In this document: positions 41,060 through 50,332 of the stretch, one piece after another
Layout of the letters: every line of letters starts with the position of its first letter
Position numbering within the stretch: the stretch's first letter is position 1
Assembly (NCBI RefSeq): GCF_014204915.1
Contig: NZ_JACHMH010000001.1
Coordinates: 8,953,501-9,017,500 of the forward strand
Direction: 5' to 3'
From: Crossiella cryophila
Lineage (GTDB): Bacteria > Actinomycetota > Actinomycetes > Mycobacteriales > Pseudonocardiaceae
DNA length: 64,000 nt
Program-made: the position numbers and the translations under genes
The notes under the pieces: model-generated
Seen by the model: the letters and a program-made list of their open reading frames with translations, nothing else
What the model was told of the DNA's origin: nothing
The model's database searches: none

Positions 41060-42874
41060 GTGAAAACCCTCAGCGCGCGGCCAATGCGGTCGCGGTTGGC
41101 CGGCGGTCTCGCCGCCCTCGTCGTGCTCGGCGGAGCCACCCTTGGCTGGGCCTCGGCCCAGCGTGACGCGGCCGCCGAGGAGGCCGCGAGCCCGTTGCAG
41201 AGCATCGTGCCGGTACCCGCCTCGGTCACCCCGGCCGCCGGCGTCACCTTCACCCTGGGCGCGGGCACCCGCATCCAGACCCAGGCCGGATCCGCCGAGG
41301 CCACCCAGGTCGCGGACTACCTGGCCTCCATCCTGCGCCGCTCCACCGGCTACCCGCTGCCGATCACCCCGGTCAGTGGCAACCCGGCCGACGGCATCGC
41401 GCTGCTGCTCTCCGGCGCGCCCGCCAGTGTGGGCGAGCAGGGCTACCAGCTCGACGTGGCCGCGGGCGTGGTCACCGTGCGCGCGAACAAGGCGGCAGGC
41501 CTGTTCGCCGGCGTGCAGACGCTGCGCCAGCTGCTGCCGGCGGCGATCGAGTCCGGCTCGGTCAAGCCCGGCCCGTGGACGGTGCCCGGCGCCAAGATCG
41601 TGGACCAGCCGCGGTTCGGCTACCGCGGCGCGCACCTGGACTCCGCCCGGCACTTCTTCACCGTGGACACGGTCAAGCGCTACATCGACCAGCTCGCGCT
41701 GTACAAGATCAATAACTTCCACTGGCACCTGACCGACGACCAGGGCTGGCGGATCCAGATCGACAGCTGGCCGAACCTGACCAAGCACGGCGCCAGCACC
41801 CAGGTCGGCGGCGGCCCCGGCGGCTTCTACACCAAGGCGCAGTACGCCGACGTGATCAACTACGCCAAGGCCCGGCACATCACGGTGATCCCCGAGGTCG
41901 ACATCCCCGGGCACACCAACGCCGCGCTGTCCTCCTACGCCGAGCTGAACTGCAACGGCGTGGCCCCGCCGCTGCGCACCGACACCGAGGTCGGCTACAG
42001 CTCGCTGTGCATCGGCAAGGACATCACCTACAAGTTCGTCGAGGACGTCATCCGGGAGCTGGCCGCGATCACCCCCGGCGAGTACTTCCACCTCGGCGGC
42101 GACGAGGCGCACGCGACCAGCGACGCCGACTACAACACCTTCATGCAGAAGGTCATGCCCCTGGTCGGCAAGTACGGCAAGAAGATCCTGGGCTGGCACG
42201 AGTTCGTGAAGGTCAACCCGGCCCCGCCGGTCTCGGCCATCCCGCAGTTCTGGGGCACCACGACCACCGACAACAACGTGGCCGCGCACGCCGCTCGCGG
42301 CGGCAAGGTGCTGCTGTCCCCGGCCAACAAGGCCTACCTGGACATGAAGTACAACGCCAGCACCCCGCTCGGCCTGAGCTGGGCAGGCTTCATCGAGGTC
42401 CAGGACGCCTACAACTGGAACCCGGGCGGCTACCTCAACGGCGTGAACGAGAGCGCGGTCTTCGGCGTGGAGGCCCCGCTGTGGTCGGAGACGCTGGTCA
42501 AGACCGCGGACATCGAGTTCATGGCCTTCCCGCGCCTGCCCGCGATCGCCGAACTGGGCTGGTCGCCGCGATCCACGCACAACTGGGACGCCTTCAAGCA
42601 GCGGCTGGCCGCGCAGGGCCCGCGCTGGGGCGTCATGGGGATCAACTACTACAAGTCCCCGCAGGTCCCGTGGCCCTCGACCAACCCGACCAGCACCACG
42701 ACCACCTCGGGCGGCTCCTGCAGCGCCCCGGCGTGGAAGAGCACCGAGACCTACGTCAAGGACAACTCGGTCTCGCACAAGGGCAAGTCCTGGACCGCCA
42801 GGTGGTGGACCCGGGGCGAGGAGCCGGGCACGACCGGCCAGTGGGGCGTGTGGAAGGACAACGGCGCCTGCTGA
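41060..42874 (+). CDS. GH20 beta-N-acetylhexosaminidase, secreted, with chitin-binding module
   Basis: A 604-residue secreted enzyme that removes GlcNAc from chitin oligomers. A signal peptide (about 1-38) leads to a GH20b N-terminal domain (45-175) and the catalytic barrel (185-520). The Asp-Glu pair is D348-E349 in HLGGDEAH; HWHLTDDQGWR and EVDIPGHTNAAL fit the family. A Thr/Ser linker ends in a CBM5/12-like module (about 558-604) rich in Trp. GTG 41060 follows GGGAGGA. The dre-like site upstream ties it to DasR. Confidence 0.94.
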   Translation: MKTLSARPMRSRLAGGLAALVVLGGATLGWASAQRDAAAEEAASPLQSIVPVPASVTPAAGVTFTLGAGTRIQTQAGSAEATQVADYLASILRRSTGYPLPITPVSGNPADGIALLLSGAPASVGEQGYQLDVAAGVVTVRANKAAGLFAGVQTLRQLLPAAIESGSVKPGPWTVPGAKIVDQPRFGYRGAHLDSARHFFTVDTVKRYIDQLALYKINNFHWHLTDDQGWRIQIDSWPNLTKHGASTQVGGGPGGFYTKAQYADVINYAKARHITVIPEVDIPGHTNAALSSYAELNCNGVAPPLRTDTEVGYSSLCIGKDITYKFVEDVIRELAAITPGEYFHLGGDEAHATSDADYNTFMQKVMPLVGKYGKKILGWHEFVKVNPAPPVSAIPQFWGTTTTDNNVAAHAARGGKVLLSPANKAYLDMKYNASTPLGLSWAGFIEVQDAYNWNPGGYLNGVNESAVFGVEAPLWSETLVKTADIEFMAFPRLPAIAELGWSPRSTHNWDAFKQRLAAQGPRWGVMGINYYKSPQVPWPSTNPTSTTTTSGGSCSAPAWKSTETYVKDNSVSHKGKSWTARWWTRGEEPGTTGQWGVWKDNGAC

Positions 42875-43201
42875 CCGACTGACCGATCGACTGACGGGCC
42901 CGGCTGGACCACTACGGTCCGGCCGGGTCCGTTCTCGCGCAAGGGGTCCGGCCGGATTCCCGACCTCCCGGGGTGGCGCGCCCATTCAACTTCTACGGCC
43001 CGCGCACTACGCCATCCGGCGTGCTCCACGTACCGTCGACCTGCTTGGCGCGCACCGGATTAAGTGAATCGGTGACCATGTACTGCAAGTAATCGAAAGT
43101 TACTCACCCCTTCGGCCCTTACGAGTTCCGGAACCACCTCTTACCGTCGAACGACCCACTTCTCTGGGGTTCCCTGCCCCCAAGACGAGGGAGTCGTCGT
43201 C
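42875..43201. other. intergenic region between GH20 and amidase
   Basis: This 327-bp stretch holds the terminator at 42899-42927 and, near its right end, the promoter and leader of the amidase gene. Between them I see no gene. The part at about 43050-43130 is relatively AT-rich and may contain the promoter, but I cannot fix boxes with confidence. Confidence 0.5.
42899..42927 (+). terminator. hairpin terminator after GH20
   Basis: CCCGGCTGGACC and GGTCCGGCCGGG pair over 12 positions, with one G-T pair, around a 5-nt loop. It begins 25 bp after the GH20 stop. The following sequence has only two U residues together, so termination would be of the weak actinomycete type. Confidence 0.65.
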
Positions 43202-44296
43202 ATGTCGAACCCTGCTCACAATCCGTTCGGCCGCCGCGCTTTCCTGCTCGGCGGACTCACCGTGACCGCGGCCGGCGCACTCGGGCTGGCCGATCCACTG
43301 CTCGCCGGAGCCGCGGAAAGCGCGGCCCCACCCATCCACGGCACCGGAGCCTGGGGCGCACGCGCGGCCAGTGGCGGCATCTCGGTGCTCAACTCGCGGC
43401 CGGTCAAGATCATCGTGCACCACACGGCCACCGCCAACGTCACCGACTACTCGCTGGCCCGCGCGTTCGCGCTGTCCAGGTCGATCCAGAACTACCACAT
43501 GGATTCCAACGGCTGGATAGACACCGGACAGCACTTCACCAACAGCCGTGGCGGGCACATCACCGAGGGGCGGCACCGCAGTCTGGCCGCGCTCAACGGT
43601 GGCACCCAGCACGTGGTCAGCGCGCACACCTCCGGGCAGAACAACGTGGCGCTGGGCATCGAGAACGAGGGCCTGTACACCAGCGTCGGCCCGACCACCG
43701 CACAGTGGAACTCCCTGGTCCAGCTGTGCAAGTACATGTGCGCGCAGTACCGGATCCCGGCCAGCCAGATCTTCGGGCACCGGGACTTCAACAACACCGC
43801 CTGTCCCGGCAACGTGCTCTACGGGCGGCTGCCGGAACTGCGGCGCGCGGTCGCGGCGGCCATGGGCAGCCGGGAGAAGATCGTCGACCCGGTGACCTGG
43901 CCGCTGTTGCAGCCCGGTGACCGCGGCGAGAAAGTCCTGGCCGCGCAACGCCTGCTGCACCACGCGGGCGAACGCGGCGTGCCGCTGGACGGCGTGTTCG
44001 ACCAGCGCACCGATGAGGCGGCCCGTCGGCTGGAGGTCCGGATCGGCGTTGCCGAGACCGGTCTGGTCGGCGCCGAGTCCTGGCCCGCGCTGGTTCCGGC
44101 CGCGCTGCGCAAGGGCGATCGGGGCGACGCGGTGCACGCGGCCCAGCTCTTGTTGGTCGCGGCGGGGCTGCGCAGCCCCGCCGACGGCGAGTTCACCGAG
44201 GCAACCCAGTCCGCGGTGAAGGATCTCCAGGCCGCGCAACGGATCCCGGCCACCGGGGTGATCGACCTGCTCACCTGGCAGTACCTGCTTCGCTGA
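43202..44296 (+). CDS. Tat-exported N-acetylmuramoyl-L-alanine amidase with two peptidoglycan-binding domains
   Basis: A 364-residue cell-wall hydrolase. The twin-arginine signal GRRAFLLGGL is followed by a type-2 amidase/PGRP domain (about 48-205) with zinc ligands His in IIVHHTAT and in FGHRDFNNTACPG, and a Cys nearby. The C-terminus has two PG_binding_1 repeats (about 220-290 and 297-362), each with PGDRGEKV or KGDRGDAV and a final LLTWQYLL. It would cut the muramyl-Ala bond. ATG 43202 follows GACGAGGGAG. It overlaps the DedA gene end by 26 bp. Confidence 0.92.
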   Translation: MSNPAHNPFGRRAFLLGGLTVTAAGALGLADPLLAGAAESAAPPIHGTGAWGARAASGGISVLNSRPVKIIVHHTATANVTDYSLARAFALSRSIQNYHMDSNGWIDTGQHFTNSRGGHITEGRHRSLAALNGGTQHVVSAHTSGQNNVALGIENEGLYTSVGPTTAQWNSLVQLCKYMCAQYRIPASQIFGHRDFNNTACPGNVLYGRLPELRRAVAAAMGSREKIVDPVTWPLLQPGDRGEKVLAAQRLLHHAGERGVPLDGVFDQRTDEAARRLEVRIGVAETGLVGAESWPALVPAALRKGDRGDAVHAAQLLLVAAGLRSPADGEFTEATQSAVKDLQAAQRIPATGVIDLLTWQYLLR

Positions 44297-44900
44297 GTTC
44301 CCGCTGCCGGGGTGCGCGCCGTCGTCGCGACAACGCGCGCACCCCGGCCACGGCTCCGGCCAGTCCGGCCGCGATCCCGAGTGCTGACAGCAGTCCCAGC
44401 AACGGGTTCTGCTCGAACGCCCGCCCGCCGAGGTAGCCGATCGCCACACAGGCCACCGCCCAGATCGTGCCGGCCACGGTGTCCCACAACAGGAATCGGC
44501 CGCGCGGGTAGCCGACCGCACCGGCGGCGAGCATGCTGGCCAGTCGCCCGGCCGGGATGTACCGGGCCGCCACGATCACCCACGGCCCCTGCCGCCGGAT
44601 CGCCCGCTGGGCCCACTCGTAGACCTGTTTTCCCTTGCCGCTACGGGACAATCGCCGTTCCAGCCCGGGTCCGGCGCCGCGCCCGGCCAGGTAGGTGCCG
44701 TAGTCGCCGAGCAGCACCCCGGCGATCGCGGCCAGCAGCACCAGCCAGATCGAGGGCGGACCGGTGGCCGCGGCCACGCTGATCGCGATCACCGTGCTGT
44801 CACTGGGGGTGAACGGCAGCACCGCGTCCAGTGCGGCGAAGGCCAGCACGATCAGGTACAGCCAGGGCGAGGCGAGCAACGCCTGCAGGAACTCGGGCAT
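44271..44900 (-). CDS. DedA family membrane protein
   Basis: A 209-residue SNARE-associated/VTT protein with about five membrane segments. The conserved GDYGTYLAGRGAG and VIVAARYIPAGRLASMLAAGAVGYP motifs are present. DedA proteins take part in undecaprenyl-phosphate or lipid flipping. Its ATG 44900 overlaps the stop of the acyltransferase gene by 1 bp (TGATG), so the gene belongs to the ols-like operon. The 3' end overlaps the convergent amidase gene. Confidence 0.9.
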   Translation of the reverse strand: MPEFLQALLASPWLYLIVLAFAALDAVLPFTPSDSTVIAISVAAATGPPSIWLVLLAAIAGVLLGDYGTYLAGRGAGPGLERRLSRSGKGKQVYEWAQRAIRRQGPWVIVAARYIPAGRLASMLAAGAVGYPRGRFLLWDTVAGTIWAVACVAIGYLGGRAFEQNPLLGLLSALGIAAGLAGAVAGVRALSRRRRAPRQRELSEAGTAR

Positions 44901-45754
44901 CAGGCCGCCACCTTCAACTCCGGCACGGGAACCGTTGCCCCGCCGAGGATCTCCGCCTGCGCGCGGGCGGCGAACTCCCGCCGGTCGCGCACGGTCCGCG
45001 GCCAGATCGTGGCGCCCTCACGCAGGTGCACCGACAGCCCGCCGGCGCGGATCACCCGGCGCAGCGAGGTCAGCACGTCCTCCTCGCCGAGGAAGGCCGC
45101 CGCCGCGGACGGCCGCCCGTCCGGGCCACGGAACTCCAGCCGCACCGGCCGCACCGGCACACCCGCGTCCAGCGCGGCCTGGAAACTGGCCGGGCGCAAC
45201 ACAACCCCGGCCACCGCGCAGCGCGTGGTGCCCTCCGGGAACACCGCGACCGAGATCCCGGCGGCCAGCCGATCCCGCATCTCCGCGATGGTCGCGGGCA
45301 GCGTGGACAACCGGTCCCGCTCGATGAACACCGTCCCGGCCCGCGCGGCCAGTCCGCCGAACACCGGCAGATCCCGGATCTCGGACTTGGCCACCTGATG
45401 CAACGGTTCCCTGGCCAGCAGCACCAGCCCGTCCAGCCAGGAGATGTGATTGCCCACCAGCAACGCCGGACCCCGCCGCGGCGGCACATCCGCTGCCACC
45501 ACACGAATCCCCAGCGCCCACAGGATCCCGCGCGCCCCACTGCTCGCCAGCCGCTCGCGGATCCTCTTGGGCAGCAACGGAAGCAGCCAGGACACCGGCA
45601 CCGCGAGCACGAACACCCCGGCCAGTGCCAGCCACCTGCGCAGCTGAACTCCCAGTGCCACCACGGGTTCCCGGTCCCGGTCCGGCACACAGCTGTCATC
45701 GCACGGCGTACTCGGCGTCCAGCGGAACACGCCGGCCCGCCCGGCCGCGGTCAC
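44900..45754 (-). CDS. lysophospholipid acyltransferase, OlsA-like
   Basis: A 284-residue PlsC-type acyltransferase. After a hydrophobic anchor (about residues 45-65) the HX4D motif reads NHISWLDG, followed by FIERDR and VFPEGTTR. In ornithine-lipid synthesis OlsB makes lyso-ornithine lipid and OlsA adds the second chain. The GTG at 45754 overlaps the stop of the OlsB-like gene by 4 bp, and the DedA gene starts at its stop. This coupling supports the OlsA role over that of a general PlsC enzyme. Confidence 0.8.
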   Translation of the reverse strand: MTAAGRAGVFRWTPSTPCDDSCVPDRDREPVVALGVQLRRWLALAGVFVLAVPVSWLLPLLPKRIRERLASSGARGILWALGIRVVAADVPPRRGPALLVGNHISWLDGLVLLAREPLHQVAKSEIRDLPVFGGLAARAGTVFIERDRLSTLPATIAEMRDRLAAGISVAVFPEGTTRCAVAGVVLRPASFQAALDAGVPVRPVRLEFRGPDGRPSAAAAFLGEEDVLTSLRRVIRAGGLSVHLREGATIWPRTVRDRREFAARAQAEILGGATVPVPELKVAA

Positions 45755-46521
45755 TGGAACCGTCGCAGGTAGCGGGGATCCAGCCGATCCATGTCCAGCA
45801 ACAGGAAGAAGTCCGCGCAACCGAAGTCCGCGTCGTAGGCGGGTTCGCCACCCACCCAGGCGCCCAGCCGCAGGTAGCCCTGCATCAGCGGCGGCAGCAC
45901 CACCCGCCCGGCCGGACGCTCGATGTCCTGGTGCGGCCAGGGATTGCGCGGCCGCACCCGGTACCGCTCGGGCGCCAGCGCGCGGTCGAGCACCCGGTCC
46001 CGCACCGCCGCGGCCAGGTGCCCGCCGTCTGCTAGGGGCACCGAACCGCAGCCTGCCACCCAGCGCCCGCCGACCAGGTTCACGTACCGGGCCAGCCCGG
46101 CCCACATCAGCCCGATCACCCCGCCGTTGCGGTGCGCCGGATCCACGCAGGACCGGCCGACCTCCACCAGCGAGGACCGCAGCCCGGCCAGCGCGGTCAG
46201 CTCGAACTCCCCGTCGGAGTACAGCGCGCCCCGGCGGGCCGCCGCGCCCGGCGGCAGGATGCGGTAGGTGCCCACCACCTCGCCGGTGCGCTCGTCCTTG
46301 ATCAGCAGGTGCTCGCAGTGCGCGTCCAGCTCGTCCGCGTCCACCCCCGCCGGACCGGCCAGCGCCGCGCCCAGCTCCCCGGCGAAGACCCGGTGCCGGA
46401 GTCGTTGGGCGGCAAGCACTTCGGCCTGGGTGTCCGCGATGACCATGCGGTACCCGGGGCTGTCCTCGATGGCGGCGCGGGCGAGCAGCTTCGGCAGCGG
46501 CCTGGTCAGTTCGGCGATCAT
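45751..46521 (-). CDS. olsB: GNAT-fold acyltransferase, OlsB-like
   Basis: A 256-residue protein of the ornithine N-acyltransferase type, which loads a 3-hydroxy acyl chain on ornithine. The order LRHRVFAGELGAAL, CEHLLIKD, GEVVGTYRILPP, YSDGEFEL, VEVGRSCVDPAHRNGG and GCGSVPLAD matches OlsB-like proteins closely. I use ATG 46521; a longer frame begins at 46617 but has no better ribosome-binding site. It heads an operon with the OlsA-like and DedA genes. Lipid identity is inferred. Confidence 0.78.
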   Translation of the reverse strand: MIAELTRPLPKLLARAAIEDSPGYRMVIADTQAEVLAAQRLRHRVFAGELGAALAGPAGVDADELDAHCEHLLIKDERTGEVVGTYRILPPGAAARRGALYSDGEFELTALAGLRSSLVEVGRSCVDPAHRNGGVIGLMWAGLARYVNLVGGRWVAGCGSVPLADGGHLAAAVRDRVLDRALAPERYRVRPRNPWPHQDIERPAGRVVLPPLMQGYLRLGAWVGGEPAYDADFGCADFFLLLDMDRLDPRYLRRFQ

Positions 46522-46678
46522 GTCAGCAAGCCTCGCCCGATCGGGCGGCCGCGTCGCCAGGGTTACCTCCTGAAATGACCGGGGTGCTAGCACGGGGGTG
46601 GTTCCCCCGGCTGACACGGTGGCCCCCTAGGGGGCGCGCTCCTACGCTGAGGTCACCACTGTCCGAAAAGGAGCGTCG

Positions 46679-48037
46679 ATGACCCGGCCCCGGCCGCCAC
46701 GGAACCCGCTGTACGAGGTGGTCAGCAAGCGCACCTGGCTGGGCACGCTGAGCCTGCTGCTGGGCGCGTTCTGGACCCTGCTGCCGCTCGCGGTGATCTT
46801 CTTCGGCTTCATCGGCGCACTGTTCCCGCTGGTCGCGGCGCTGTTTGCGCAGAAGTTCTACCTGGCGATATGGAACCTGCCGACCCTGCTGGGCAGCCCG
46901 GTGGTGGTGTGGCTGCTCGGGTGGCTGCTGGTCCGGTTCGGCCGGGCCGAGGCCGCGCAGTTCCGCCTGGTGACCGGGGAGTCGGTGACCCCGGGACTGG
47001 CCCTGCCGCCGGGCCGCAACCCCTACAAGGTGGCACCGAAGCTGGTGGTCAACCCGACGCTGTGGCGCACCATCGGCTACTGGATCGCCCGCGGCGTGCT
47101 GACCGCGGCGACCGGCCTGATCACCTTCCTCGCCTGGTACGGCCCCGGCTTCCTGCTCACCATCGCGATCCTCGAGTTCTTCTTCTCGCCCCAGGTGGAG
47201 CTGCCCGGCGGCGGCGTCGCGCGCAACTCCTACACCAACATGGAGGTCTTCCGCGACGCCGCCTGGCCGTTCTGGGTCGGGGTCTTCCTGCTGGCCGGCA
47301 TTCTGCTGCTGATGCTCGCGCCGGTGCTGGTGCGCGCCATGGTCAGCGTGCACCTGGCGCTGACCCGCACCATGCTGGAACCCAAGTCAGCGGCCGACCT
47401 GGCCGAGCGGGTGCAGCAGGTGGAGGAGCGGCGGGCGGTGGCGGTGGCGGCGGCCGAGGCCGAACGGCAGCGGATCGAACGCGACCTGCACGACGGCGCC
47501 CAGCAACAACTCGTCGCACTGGCCATGAAGCTGGGCCGGGCCCGCAGCAGACACGGCCAGGACCCCGCCGCCGCGCTCAAGCTGATCGAGGAGGCGCACC
47601 AGGAGGCCAAGGACGCCATCGACGAACTGCGCAACCTCACCCGCGGCCTGCACCCGCCGGTGCTGGAGGACCGGGGTCTGGACGCGGCGCTGTCCGCGCT
47701 GTCGGCCCGCTGCCCGGTCCCGGTGCGCATCCGGTACCTGGTGGACGCCCGGCCGTCGCTGACCATCGAGGCCATCGCCTACTTCATGATCTCCGAAGCG
47801 CTGACCAACATCGCCAAGCACGCGCACGCCAGCAAGGCTGGCATCGAGGTCCGCCGCACCGACGACCGGCTCACCGTGGTGGTCACCGACGACGGCATCG
47901 GCGGCGCCAAGGCAAGCCCCGGCTCCGGCCTGGCCGGGCTGGCCGACCGGGCAGGCGGCGTCGATGGCACGCTGACCCTGTACAGCCCCGAGGGCGGGCC
48001 GACCATCCTGACCATGGAGCTGCCATGCGAGTCGTGA
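46679..48037 (+). CDS. NarL-type sensor histidine kinase
   Basis: A 452-residue two-component kinase. Four to five membrane segments (about 22-60, 68-84, 136-168 and 195-222) precede a coiled linker (240-265) and a HisKA_3 dimerisation domain with the phospho-acceptor H271 in RDLHDG. A HATPase domain (about 345-450) has the NIAKHAHA N box and GSGLAGLADR G box. ATG 46679 follows AAAGGAG. The stop overlaps the regulator gene by 13 bp. The signal is unknown; the operon is divergent from the ols-like genes. Confidence 0.9.
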   Translation: MTRPRPPRNPLYEVVSKRTWLGTLSLLLGAFWTLLPLAVIFFGFIGALFPLVAALFAQKFYLAIWNLPTLLGSPVVVWLLGWLLVRFGRAEAAQFRLVTGESVTPGLALPPGRNPYKVAPKLVVNPTLWRTIGYWIARGVLTAATGLITFLAWYGPGFLLTIAILEFFFSPQVELPGGGVARNSYTNMEVFRDAAWPFWVGVFLLAGILLLMLAPVLVRAMVSVHLALTRTMLEPKSAADLAERVQQVEERRAVAVAAAEAERQRIERDLHDGAQQQLVALAMKLGRARSRHGQDPAAALKLIEEAHQEAKDAIDELRNLTRGLHPPVLEDRGLDAALSALSARCPVPVRIRYLVDARPSLTIEAIAYFMISEALTNIAKHAHASKAGIEVRRTDDRLTVVVTDDGIGGAKASPGSGLAGLADRAGGVDGTLTLYSPEGGPTILTMELPCES

Positions 48038-48669
48038 TCGCCGAGGACGCCGTGCTGCTGCGCCAGGGCCTGATCCTGCTGCTGGCCGAGAGCGGGCACG
48101 AGGTCCTCGAGGCGGTCGGCGACGCCGAGCAGCTGCTGCGCGCGGTCGGCGAACACCAGCCCGACATCGCCGTCATCGACGTCCGCATGCCCCCCACCCA
48201 CCGCGACGAGGGCCTGCGGGCCGCCCTGGTGATCCGCCGCAGCTGGCCGAACACCAAGATCCTCATCCTGTCCCAGTACGTCGAGGAGCGTTACGCGGCG
48301 GACCTGCTCACCAGCGACCTCAGCGGCATCGGCTACCTGCTCAAGGACCGGGTGGCCGACGTCGAGGACTTCCTGCGCGCCCTCAACCAGGTGGCCGACG
48401 GCGGCACCGTCTTCGACCCCGAGGTAGTGGCCCAGCTCCTCGCCCGCAGCCGCCGCCAGGACCCCCTGGCCACCCTCACCCCCCGCGAACGCGAAGTCCT
48501 GGGCCTGATGGCCGAAGGCCGCTCCAACGCGGGCATCGGCGACGCCCTGACCATCACCGAACGCGCCGTGGAGAAGTACGTAGGCAGCATCTTCACCAAA
48601 CTGGGCCTCCCCCAAGCCGGCAACGACCACCGCCGAGTCCTGGCAGTCCTCCACTACCTGGACAACTAA
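48025..48669 (+). CDS. NarL/FixJ family response regulator
   Basis: A 214-residue regulator. The receiver domain (1-120) has the acidic pocket at E7-D8, the phosphorylated D52 in AVIDVRMPP, and a late K in YLLKDRV. The LuxR-type helix-turn-helix (about 148-210) reads LTPREREVLGLMAEGRSNAGIG, quoted for its LTPREREVL hallmark. ATG 48025 lies in the kinase gene. Repeat cluster C begins 18 bp after its stop. Its target promoters are unknown. Confidence 0.92.
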   Translation: MRVVIAEDAVLLRQGLILLLAESGHEVLEAVGDAEQLLRAVGEHQPDIAVIDVRMPPTHRDEGLRAALVIRRSWPNTKILILSQYVEERYAADLLTSDLSGIGYLLKDRVADVEDFLRALNQVADGGTVFDPEVVAQLLARSRRQDPLATLTPREREVLGLMAEGRSNAGIGDALTITERAVEKYVGSIFTKLGLPQAGNDHRRVLAVLHYLDN

Positions 48670-48687
48670 CCCCACCCAGGTAGCCCC

Positions 48688-48866
48688 GCCGTACCAGACC
48701 GGCCAACCCGCCGTACGACAACGGCCAACACGGCGTACAAGAACGGCCAACACGCCGGCAGGTTCTCAACCCGCCGGCGTGTTGGCCGTTTTGGTACGCC
48801 GTGTTGGCCGTTTTGGTACGCCGTGTTGGCCGTTCTTGTACGGGGTTTTGGCCGTTGTGGGCGGCC
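48688..48866. repeat. repeat cluster C: 3 reverse then 4 forward 22-bp units
   Basis: Reverse units begin at 48688, 48710 and 48732; forward units begin at 48779, 48801, 48823 and 48845, all 22 bp apart. Triplets in the forward units are TTG, TTG, CTT and GTG. Between the arrays lies a 25-bp spacer with GCCGG and GCCGGC ends. The cluster fills the gap between the convergent response regulator and rluB. The segment 48710-48772 is identical to 57106-57168 in cluster D. Confidence 0.92.
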
Positions 48867-48888
48867 GGGCGAAGCTCGGGGGGCTGGG

Positions 48889-49632
48889 TCAGAGGCCCAC
48901 GTTCTTGTACAGGGCCCCCACCTCGGCCCGGCTGAGCGGGCGCAGGGCGCTGGGGCGCAGCCCGGCGAGCCGGACCTCTCCCACCGCGGTCCGCACCAGC
49001 CGCAGCACCGGATGGCCCACCGCGTCGAACAACCGCCGCACGATCCGATTCCGCCCCTCGTGCAACACCACCTCGATCAGCACCCGCCCGCCGTTGGCGT
49101 CCTTGACGTGGTACTTGTCCAGCTGCACCGGCCCGTCCTCCAGCTCGACCCCGGCCAGCAGCTTGCGGCCCAGATCACGGTGAACCGGCCCGGCGACCTC
49201 CACCAGGTAGGTCTTGTACACGTTGTACGAGGGGTGCATCAGCCGGTGCGCCAGCTCGCCGTCGTTGGTCAGCAGCAGCAGACCCTCGGTCTCGGCGTCC
49301 AGGCGGCCGACGTGGAAGAGACGTTCCTCGTGGTCGGCCACGTAGTCGCCCACACACGGGCGGCCGCGGTCATCCGACATCGTGGTGTGCACCCCGCGCG
49401 GCTTGTTCAACGCCAGGTGCACCAGGTTGCCGGTGACCATCACGCGCAACCCGTCCACGTGGATCACCGCCTGCTCCGGGTCGACCCGGCGGCCCTGTTC
49501 GGTGACGATCTCGCCGTCCACGGCCACCCGGCCTTCGGCGATCATGTCCTCCGCCACCCGCCGGGAGGCGATCCCGGCCTTGGAGAGCACCTTCTGCAAC
49601 CGCACACCCTGCGGCTCACTACTAGACGACAT
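48889..49632 (-). CDS. rluB: 23S rRNA pseudouridine synthase RluB-type
   Basis: A 247-residue pseudouridine synthase with an N-terminal S4 domain (about 10-65, VRLQKVLSKAGIASRR). The catalytic Asp is in GRLDAETEGLLLLTND (about residue 114), and the KTYLVEV and GRNRIVRRLF motifs are present. It modifies 23S rRNA. It is the last gene of the parA-like, scpA, scpB, rluB unit, overlapping scpB by 11 bp, as in Rv1708-Rv1711. Its stop faces repeat cluster C. Confidence 0.94.
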   Translation of the reverse strand: MSSSSEPQGVRLQKVLSKAGIASRRVAEDMIAEGRVAVDGEIVTEQGRRVDPEQAVIHVDGLRVMVTGNLVHLALNKPRGVHTTMSDDRGRPCVGDYVADHEERLFHVGRLDAETEGLLLLTNDGELAHRLMHPSYNVYKTYLVEVAGPVHRDLGRKLLAGVELEDGPVQLDKYHVKDANGGRVLIEVVLHEGRNRIVRRLFDAVGHPVLRLVRTAVGEVRLAGLRPSALRPLSRAEVGALYKNVGL

Positions 49633-50332
49633 CGTCGATCGAGTCCACTTCCGGCAACAACGGCGCGAGCGGGGGCAGTTCCTTCACCGAGGACAACCCC
49701 AATCGCTCCAGGAACAGCTCTGTGGTGCGGTACAGGAGGCCGTTGGTGTCCGGATCCGCACCAGTCTCCTCAATCAGACCACGAGCGAGCAGACTGCGGA
49801 TAACCCCGTCCACATTCACCCCGCGCACCGCGGCCACCCTGGCCCTGGTGACCGGCTGGCGGTAGGCGATCACGGCCAGGGTCTCCAGCGCGGCGCGGGT
49901 CAGTTTCGCCCGCTGCCCGTTGAGCAGCAGCCGCTCCACGAACGGCGCGTGCACGTCGCGGGTGTAGAACCGCCAGCCGTCGCTCACCCGGCGCAGGTCG
50001 ATCCCGCGCCCGGACTCGGTGTACCCGGCGGCCAGCCGCCCCAGCGCCACGGTCACCCTGGCCACCGAGACGTCCAGCGCGTCGGCCAGGACCTCCTCCG
50101 GCGCGGGCGCGTCCACCACCAGCAGCACCGACTCCAGCGCGGCGTCCAGCGCGCCGTCCTCGCTGAGGTCGGGCAGGCCGCCGACGACGGCCTCCTCCTC
50201 GTCCTCCGGCGCGTCCACTTCCGCCGCCACCGGCGCGTCCGCGACCTCGGGCTCCGGCTCGGCCGCGATCACCGGCGCCACCTCGGGCTCCGCGATCTGC
50301 TCGTCCGCCACCGGAGTGCCGTTCTCGGTCAC
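49622..50332 (-). CDS. scpB: segregation and condensation protein ScpB
   Basis: A 236-residue winged-helix subunit of the SMC-ScpAB condensin complex that organises the chromosome. An acidic, Glu/Ala-rich N-terminal tail (about 1-55) is typical for actinomycetes. The core (65-215) has LESVLLVVDAPAPEEVLA, TRAALETLAVIAYRQPVTRARVAAVRGVNVDGVI quoted in part. The GTG 50332 start overlaps the scpA stop as GTGA. It overlaps rluB at its 3' end. Confidence 0.94.
   Translation of the reverse strand: MTENGTPVADEQIAEPEVAPVIAAEPEPEVADAPVAAEVDAPEDEEEAVVGGLPDLSEDGALDAALESVLLVVDAPAPEEVLADALDVSVARVTVALGRLAAGYTESGRGIDLRRVSDGWRFYTRDVHAPFVERLLLNGQRAKLTRAALETLAVIAYRQPVTRARVAAVRGVNVDGVIRSLLARGLIEETGADPDTNGLLYRTTELFLERLGLSSVKELPPLAPLLPEVDSIDDVV

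Noticed and set aside
48688..48866. CRISPR array
   Set aside because: Repeats are contiguous without unique spacers, occur in both orientations, and no cas gene is in the window.
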